Assembly (NCBI RefSeq): GCF_022513565.1
Contig: NZ_JAKWBE010000004.1
Coordinates: forward strand, 1 to 64,000
Length of the DNA: 64,000 bases
Reading direction: 5' to 3'
Source of the DNA: Streptomyces gilvus
Lineage (GTDB): Bacteria; Actinomycetota; Actinomycetes; Streptomycetales; Streptomycetaceae
Of this stretch, positions 59,615-64,000 are shown in pieces (positions within the stretch are counted from its first letter, which is position 1; each line of letters begins with the position of its first letter). Under the pieces are notes generated by a model. The model was not told where the DNA came from, searched no databases, and saw only the letters and a program-made list of their open reading frames with translations. The position numbers and the translations under genes were made by a program.

Positions 59615-59720
59615 CGAAGGGAGAGTTGTATAAGCCAACCATGTGGGGCTGTGCTCAAGTCCGGTAGTGTTTCCGTCCGGCCGCGGAACTTCCCGCCGCC
59701 GGAACGAGGAGGTGAGACCC

Positions 59721-59780
59721 ATTAGCGCTGTGGCAGCCCGGGTGCTCCCTCCTCTGGTCGAAGCGGATCGCCGCCGATAG
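59721..59780 (+). CDS. Candidate regulatory leader peptide (19 codons, ATT start)
   Basis: GGAGGTGA at 59708-59715 is a full 8-base match to the anti-Shine-Dalgarno. The GTG at 59712 lies inside it and cannot be the start; ATT at 59721 has ideal spacing. The frame runs ISAVAARVLPPLVEADRRR to TAG at 59778-59780. The product contains Pro-Pro and ends in Arg-Arg-Arg, both prone to ribosome slowing. Seven bases after the stop a hairpin begins that hides the ribosome site of the methyltransferase gene. No such small frame would be expected with so strong a ribosome site by chance. Function as a translational sensor is inferred. Confidence 0.45.
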   Translation: MSAVAARVLPPLVEADRRR

Positions 59781-59787
59781 GTGACCG

Positions 59788-59821
59788 CGAGAGCGCCCTT
59801 CGTCCCACCGAAAGGCTCTCG
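59788..59821 (+). promoter_or_regulatory. Hairpin sequestering the methyltransferase ribosome site
   Basis: CGAGAGC (59788-59794) pairs with GCTCTCG (59815-59821); inside, CCTTCG and CGAAAGG extend the stem with a mismatch. GAAAGG at 59810-59815 is the Shine-Dalgarno for ATG 59828, so it is buried in the 3' arm. A ribosome paused at the end of the leader peptide would cover the 5' arm and free it. Confidence 0.55.
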
Positions 59822-59827
59822 GCTTCC

Positions 59828-60610
59828 ATGCCCTCATCTCCCTCGTCGGTCGAATCCGTCGCCGCCGTCCTGCGCTCGGCGGGCTGCGTGTTCGCCGAGG
59901 ACGAGGCCCGGTTGATCGTCTCCCAGGCCCGCAGTCCGCGGGAACTCACCGCCCTGGTCGACCGCCGCGCGGCCGGTCTCCCCCTCGAACTCGTCCTGGG
60001 CTGGGCGGAGTTCCGCGGCCTGCGCATCTTCGTCGAACCCGGCGTCTTCGTGCCCCGCCGCCGTACCGAGTTCCTCGTAGAGCAGGCCCTCGCCCAGGCG
60101 CCCGGGGCGTCCGTCGTGGTGGACCTGTGCTGCGGCTCGGGCGCCGTCGGCACCGCTCTGGCCACCGCGCTCGGCGACGCCGAACTGCACGCGGCCGACA
60201 TCGACCCGGCCGCGGTGCGCTGCGCCCGCCGCAATGTCGCCGGCGTCGGCGGACACGTCCACGCGGGCGATCTGTTCGCCGCGCTGCCGGCCGGCCTGCG
60301 GGGCCGCGTCGACATCCTCGCGGCCAACGTGCCGTACGTCCCCACCGGCGAAGTGGGCCTGCTGCCCGCCGAGGCCCGCGACCACGAACCACTGGTGGCC
60401 CTCGACGGCGGCACGGACGGGCTCGACGTCCTGCGCCGGGTCGCGGCCGAGGCGCCGCACTGGCTGGCGCCGGGCGGCTGTCTGCTGGTCGAGACGAGCG
60501 AGGCGCAGGCGCCCGCGGCCGTCGAGGCGTTCACCGCGGCCGGACTGACGGCCCGTCTGGCGGTCTCGGAGGAGTGGTACGCCCAGGTGGTGATCGGCAC
60601 CAGGCGGTAG
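59828..60610 (+). CDS. PrmC/HemK-related protein-glutamine N5-methyltransferase family protein
   Basis: A 260-residue SAM-dependent methyltransferase of the PrmC-related group. PrmC methylates Gln in the GGQ motif of release factors. Layout: helical N-terminal substrate domain with GLPLELVLGWAEFRGLRIFV and PGVFVPRRRTEFLVEQAL, motif I VVDLCCGSGAVGTALA, and catalytic loop ILAANVPYVPTGE, where NVPY stands in place of the usual NPPY. That substitution marks a side branch whose substrate is not established. ATG 59828 has GAAAGG upstream, inside a hairpin preceded by a probable leader peptide. Confidence 0.85.
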   Translation: MPSSPSSVESVAAVLRSAGCVFAEDEARLIVSQARSPRELTALVDRRAAGLPLELVLGWAEFRGLRIFVEPGVFVPRRRTEFLVEQALAQAPGASVVVDLCCGSGAVGTALATALGDAELHAADIDPAAVRCARRNVAGVGGHVHAGDLFAALPAGLRGRVDILAANVPYVPTGEVGLLPAEARDHEPLVALDGGTDGLDVLRRVAAEAPHWLAPGGCLLVETSEAQAPAAVEAFTAAGLTARLAVSEEWYAQVVIGTRR

Positions 60611-60626
60611 CTGCCCGGCGGACGCC

Positions 60627-60660
60627 GAACTCGTCGAACCGAACTCGTCGAACCGAACTC
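60627..60660. repeat. Tandem 14-base repeat, 2.4 units
   Basis: GAACTCGTCGAACC at 60627-60640 and 60641-60654, then GAACTC at 60655-60660. It lies between the methyltransferase stop and the PadR operator. Could be regulator half-sites or replication slippage. Confidence 0.6.
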
Positions 60661-60666
60661 TCAGCA

Positions 60667-60687
60667 GATATACACTCGGAGTATATC
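60667..60687. promoter_or_regulatory. PadR operator
   Basis: GATATAC-ACTCGGA-GTATATC, 7-bp perfect arms, 20 bases upstream of the PadR ATG. AT-rich arms around a fixed spacer fit PadR-family sites, and it overlaps likely -10 sequence, giving autorepression of the exporter operon. Confidence 0.65.
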
Positions 60688-60706
60688 CCTGGTGTATGGT
60701 CCCCTC

Positions 60707-61231
60707 ATGAGTGTTCCTCTCACCCTGTTGGGGCTGTTGGAGCGAGAGCCGAGCCACGGCTACGACCTCAAGCGCGACTACGACACCTTCTTCAACCGCG
60801 GCAAGCCGCTGCCCTACGGGCAGGTCTACACAACGCTCGGCCGGTTGGCGCGGGACGGGAAGGTCATCGCCGGCGAGGCGGAGCCCGGGGTCGGCCCCGA
60901 GCGCAAGCGTTACGTGATCACCGAGGCGGGGGCCACCGAGTTCGAGACCTGGCTCACCGAGCCGGTGGCCCCCGAGCCCAGTCTGCAGACCACGCTGTTC
61001 ACCAAGGTCGTCCTGGCCCTGATGCTCGGCCGCGACGCCCAGCAGTACCTCGACACGCAGCGGGCCGCCCACCTGGAGCGGATGCACGAGCTGACGAAGC
61101 TGCGCCGCAACGGCCCGATCGTCGACGCCCTGCTCGCCGACCACGGCCTGTTCCATCTGGAGGCCGACCTGCGCTGGATCGAGCTGACCGCGGCCCGGAT
61201 GGACACGCTGGCAGCGGCGGTGCGCGCATGA
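60707..61231 (+). CDS. PadR-family transcriptional regulator
   Basis: A 174-residue repressor: PadR winged helix LTLLGLLEREPSHGYDLKRD followed by LPYGQVYTTLGRLARDGKVI and RKRYVITEAGATEFETWL, then a C-terminal dimerisation helix. ATG 60707 is chosen; a GTG at 60692 is less likely, being close to the operator. The stop overlaps the ABC ATPase start (ATGA), so it represses its own exporter until a drug-like ligand binds. Confidence 0.9.
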   Translation: MSVPLTLLGLLEREPSHGYDLKRDYDTFFNRGKPLPYGQVYTTLGRLARDGKVIAGEAEPGVGPERKRYVITEAGATEFETWLTEPVAPEPSLQTTLFTKVVLALMLGRDAQQYLDTQRAAHLERMHELTKLRRNGPIVDALLADHGLFHLEADLRWIELTAARMDTLAAAVRA

Positions 61232-61914
61232 GCGCCCTGATCGAGGCCCGCGACCTCACCCTCTCCTTCGGCGAGACCCCCGCCCTGCGCGGCGCCAGTC
61301 TGGCCATCGAGGCCGGCGAGGTGTTCGCCGTGATGGGCCCGAGCGGCTCGGGCAAGTCCACCCTGCTGCACTGCCTGGCCGGCATCCTCACCCCCGACTC
61401 GGGCGAGGTGCACTTCGACGGACGCCGCATCGACACCCTGAACGAGGCCGAGCGCAGCGCCCTGCGCCTGAACAGCTTCGGCTTCGTCTTCCAGTTCGGC
61501 CAGCTCGTCCCCGAGTTGACCGCCGAGGAGAACGTCGCCCTGCCGCTGCTGTTCTCCGGCGTCCGCAGGGCGGCCGCGCTCGCCGAGGCACGGCCCTGGT
61601 TCGCCCGGCTGGGACTGGACGGCCTGGAGCGGCGCCGTTCCGGGGAGTTGTCGGGCGGTCAGGCGCAGCGCGTGGCGCTGGCCCGTGGCATGGTGACCCG
61701 GCCCAAGGTGCTCTTCGCCGACGAGCCGACCGGGGCGCTGGACTCGCTGACCGGCGAGCAGGTGATGGACCTGATGATGGACGCGGCCCACGAGGCGGGC
61801 ACCACCGTCGTCCTGGTGACCCACGAGCCCCGGGTCGCCGCGCACGCCGACCGGGAGGCCATCGTGCGGGACGGCAGGGCCACCCTGCTCACGAGCGGAC
61901 GGATCGCCTCGTGA
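61228..61914 (+). CDS. ABC transporter ATPase (LolD/MacB type)
   Basis: A 228-residue ATPase: Walker A GPSGSGKST (about 37-45), Q-loop FVFQFGQLVPELT, signature LSGGQAQRVALARG, Walker B VLFADEPTGALD and switch His in LVTHEPR. It pairs with the FtsX-type permease downstream through a GTGA overlap. Such pairs export lipids or antimicrobial peptides, or transmit mechanical signals; with a PadR repressor, drug or peptide efflux is most likely. Confidence 0.93.
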   Translation: MSALIEARDLTLSFGETPALRGASLAIEAGEVFAVMGPSGSGKSTLLHCLAGILTPDSGEVHFDGRRIDTLNEAERSALRLNSFGFVFQFGQLVPELTAEENVALPLLFSGVRRAAALAEARPWFARLGLDGLERRRSGELSGGQAQRVALARGMVTRPKVLFADEPTGALDSLTGEQVMDLMMDAAHEAGTTVVLVTHEPRVAAHADREAIVRDGRATLLTSGRIAS

Positions 61915-64000
61915 TCGCCTTCGCGCTCCGCCTCGCGGTCAGCGGCGGCCGGGAGGCCCTCGCCCGGCTGGCCATGATCGCCGCCGCGGTCGCCATCGGC
62001 GTCGGGCTGCTGCTGTCCACCTTCGCCAGCATGAACGCCGTCGAGCGGACGAACCAGCGGCAGGTGTGGCTCGACACCGGCGCCCCCGGCCGCACCGAGA
62101 GGGCGTCGGCGGACCCGCTGTGGTGGTGGCCGCACGGCGACCACTACGACGGCAAGTCCCTCACCGAGGTCGACGTCGCCGCGACCGGCCCGGACTCGCC
62201 GGTCCCGCCCGGCCTGACGCGCCTGCCGGTGCCGGGCGAGTACTACGCCTCACCCGCGCTGGCCAAGCTGATCCGCGACACTCCCGCCGACCAGTTGGGC
62301 GACCGTTTCCCCGGGCGGCTCATCGGCACGGTCGGCGACGCCGCCCTGGCCTCCCCGGACGCACGGATCGCCGTCATCGGCCGTACCCCCGCCCAGATCA
62401 AGGGCGCACCAGGGGCGAGGACGGTCACCAGCATCGCCGAGACCCGGCCGGTCACCTGTGACAACGAGTGCTGGGACAACGCCGTGCGCGGCGACGCGCT
62501 GACGCTCATCTCCTCCGTCGTGGCGGGGGCGCTGATCTTCCCGGTGCTGATCTTCATCGCCACCGCGACCCGGCTGTCCGCCGCCACACGTGAACAGCGC
62601 TACGCCGCGATGCGCCTGGTCGGCGCCACTCCCCGGCAGGTGTCACTGATATCGGCGGTGGAGTCCGCGCTGGCGGCGGCCGTAGGAACAGTGTTCGGCT
62701 TCGGGCTCTACGCCGCGCTGCGCCCGCTGGTCGCCACCATTCCGCTCACCGGGCAGCAGCGGTTCTTCCTCTCGGACCTGACCCTCCACGCACCCCAGGC
62801 CCTCGGCGTCGCCGTCGGCGTGCCGGTGGCGGCGGCGATCGCGGCGCTCCTGGCACTGCGCCGGGTCACCGTCTCCCCGCTCGGCGTGAGCCGCCGGGTG
62901 ACCCCGCGCCCGCCGAGCGCCTGGCGGCTGGTCCCGCTGCTCGCGGGCCTGGCCGAACTGGCGTACTTCGTCTTCGTCGGTCGCCGCCCGGCGACCGGGA
63001 ACGGCCAGACGGCGGCCTACCTCCCGGGCTTCCTGATCGTGATGCTGGGCCTGGTCATCGCCGGGCCGTGGCTGACCATGATCGTCGCCCGGGCGGCCGC
63101 CCGGCGCACCCGACGTCCGGCAGCGCTGATCGCGGTACGGCGGCTCGCCGACGACCCGAAGGCAGGCTTCCGCGCCGTCAGCGGCCTCGTCCTGGCCCTG
63201 TTCGTGACCACCGCGACCGTCAGCATCATCGGCACCATCAACGACTACCGCGGCACGCTGGGCGGCGACCGGCAGACCCGCACGGTGGTGGAGGTCGGCA
63301 GCGACGGCCAGCCGCCGCTGGGCGGGACCATGCCGGCCCGGCTGCTCACCGAGATGCGGGCGATGCCCGGCGTGCGGGGCGTGGCGGTCGTCCACGCCAA
63401 CCCCGACGGCGTCGGCAAGGTGGTGCACCGCAGACTCCACCCGGGCGAGCCGCCCCCGCAGGCACCGGCGCTGGTGACCTGCTCGGACCTGGCGCAGACC
63501 CCCATGGTGGGCCGCTGCCCGACCGGTGCGAAGGTCACGGCCGTCGACTTCTTCGCGTTCGTCAGCCTGCAGTCGCAGTCGAACCTGCGGTGGCCCGCCG
63601 CCGGGATCAGCCCAGCGGCCGTCGCCAAGCTGCCCGTACAACTCGTCTACGTGGCCACCGACGGGTCGAAGGCCGCCATGGAACGGGTACGGACCGTGCT
63701 CACCACCGCCTACCCGCACCAACAGGCCCGCACGGTGGGCGACTGGGGCACCGACCTGCAGCAGGAACTGGCCGGTTGGCGGCAGCTGGCCGACGTGGTG
63801 CTGATGACCACCCTGCCGATCGCGGGCTGCAGCCTGGCGGTGAGCGTGGTCGCGGGTCTGTCGGACCGCCGCCGCCCCTTCGCGCTGCTGCGGCTCACCG
63901 GCGCCCCGCTGCGGTTGCTGCAGCGGGTGATCGGACTGGAGAGCACCCTGCCGCTGCTGGCCGTGGCCGCGATCTCCATCGGTGCGGCCTTCGCCGCCTC
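61911..64000 (+). CDS. FtsX-type ABC permease (3' partial)
   Basis: Membrane partner of the preceding ATPase, open to the window edge; about 696 residues are visible. It starts at GTG 61911 overlapping the ATPase stop. The first helix is AMIAAAVAIGVGLLLSTFAS, then a large extracellular domain. A first FtsX module carries REQRYAAMRLVGATPRQVSL, a second transmembrane group lies in the middle (LIVMLGLVIAGPWLTMIVA), and a second module approaches the end with DRRRPFALLRLTGAPLRLLQ. This is the duplicated ten-helix layout of Streptomyces peptide-resistance-type permeases. The C-terminal helices lie beyond the window. Confidence 0.9.
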   Translation, partial: MIAFALRLAVSGGREALARLAMIAAAVAIGVGLLLSTFASMNAVERTNQRQVWLDTGAPGRTERASADPLWWWPHGDHYDGKSLTEVDVAATGPDSPVPPGLTRLPVPGEYYASPALAKLIRDTPADQLGDRFPGRLIGTVGDAALASPDARIAVIGRTPAQIKGAPGARTVTSIAETRPVTCDNECWDNAVRGDALTLISSVVAGALIFPVLIFIATATRLSAATREQRYAAMRLVGATPRQVSLISAVESALAAAVGTVFGFGLYAALRPLVATIPLTGQQRFFLSDLTLHAPQALGVAVGVPVAAAIAALLALRRVTVSPLGVSRRVTPRPPSAWRLVPLLAGLAELAYFVFVGRRPATGNGQTAAYLPGFLIVMLGLVIAGPWLTMIVARAAARRTRRPAALIAVRRLADDPKAGFRAVSGLVLALFVTTATVSIIGTINDYRGTLGGDRQTRTVVEVGSDGQPPLGGTMPARLLTEMRAMPGVRGVAVVHANPDGVGKVVHRRLHPGEPPPQAPALVTCSDLAQTPMVGRCPTGAKVTAVDFFAFVSLQSQSNLRWPAAGISPAAVAKLPVQLVYVATDGSKAAMERVRTVLTTAYPHQQARTVGDWGTDLQQELAGWRQLADVVLMTTLPIAGCSLAVSVVAGLSDRRRPFALLRLTGAPLRLLQRVIGLESTLPLLAVAAISIGAAFAA

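Noticed and set aside
59712..59780. Truncated infC gene, suggested by the GACCC-ATT-AGC-GCT beginning
   Set aside because: After the first three codons the frame does not resemble IF3 and stops at codon 20; a regulatory leader peptide fits better.
1..64000. Mobile element, CRISPR array, tRNA or rRNA
   Set aside because: No transposase or integrase motifs, no regularly spaced repeats, and no tRNA cloverleaf noticed on reading; a dedicated scan was not possible.

Overview
The window is high-GC actinobacterial DNA, almost certainly Streptomyces. The evidence is pervasive third-position G/C, frequent GTG starts, ATGA/GTGA overlaps inside operons, FadR/GntR, LacI, PadR and MarR regulators, a short second Rho, Tat and lipoprotein exports, and a degenerate copy of an intergenic repeat familiar from Streptomyces chromosomes. 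I see no transposase, integrase, rRNA, tRNA or CRISPR array. It reads as a chromosomal region of small metabolic modules, with signs of gene decay around 2.3 kb and 35-36 kb.

Layout. 1-3.2 kb: end of an NCS1 nucleobase permease, a cysteine hydrolase, a frameshifted peptidase E and an SseB-domain protein. 3.4-6.3 kb: a membrane protein with a channel-like re-entrant loop, a VOC protein with a MarR regulator, and a methyltransferase. 6.3-14.4 kb: a beta-galactan utilisation locus with a LacI regulator, ABC sugar importer (binding lipoprotein and two permeases, no ATPase), GH42 beta-galactosidase and secreted GH53 galactanase. Its divergent promoter carries a LacI-type palindrome. 14.5-16.5 kb: YihY/BrkB and SMP-30-like proteins. 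16.5-17.8 kb: a fluoride riboswitch and crcB-DUF190-crcB, then uppP. 18.8-24.6 kb: amide nitrogen catabolism (GntR regulator, amino acid permease, asparaginase, aspartase, glutaminase). 24.8-28.5 kb: two GT-C glycosyltransferases and a D,D-carboxypeptidase overlapping tail to tail. 28.6-30.8 kb: a short Rho paralog and a methyltransferase.

31-48 kb is a large oxidative catabolic region. A short plus-strand operon (SDR, VOC, 14-TM exporter) is followed by an NLP-type secreted protein, an SRPBCC protein, a decayed LLM monooxygenase fused to an MFS remnant, and another SDR. Then come a NodD-like LysR regulator and two divergent operons. The minus one holds ABM, FAD hydroxylase, ACMSD-like amidohydrolase, cyclase, bicovalent-FAD oxidase and FAH. 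The plus one holds a second FAH, a two-domain VOC dioxygenase-like protein, a histidinol-dehydrogenase-like enzyme and an SDR. Two ATC-N9-GAT LysR boxes lie in the shared promoter. Together the genes look like hydroxylation, ring cleavage, decarboxylation and C-C hydrolysis of an aromatic or natural-product substrate, which I cannot name.

48-64 kb: a Tat-exported beta-helix protein, two SnoaL-like proteins, a methyltransferase, a GntR/UTRA regulator, a class C serine hydrolase, an acetyl xylan esterase, a membrane protein, and a cytosolic molybdopterin oxidoreductase paired with a flavin reductase. These are followed by a quinone-oxidoreductase-like enzyme with a GNAT, a MarR regulator, a PrmC-related methyltransferase behind a probable regulatory leader peptide, and a PadR-controlled ABC/FtsX exporter that runs off the right edge.

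Most interesting points: (i) the leader peptide with a perfect Shine-Dalgarno, an ATT start, an RRR-TAG end and a hairpin hiding the methyltransferase ribosome site; (ii) the short Rho carrying Ser at the position of the E. coli bicyclomycin-resistance mutation G337S; (iii) the fluoride aptamer whose pseudoknot strand can alternatively pair with the crcB Shine-Dalgarno.
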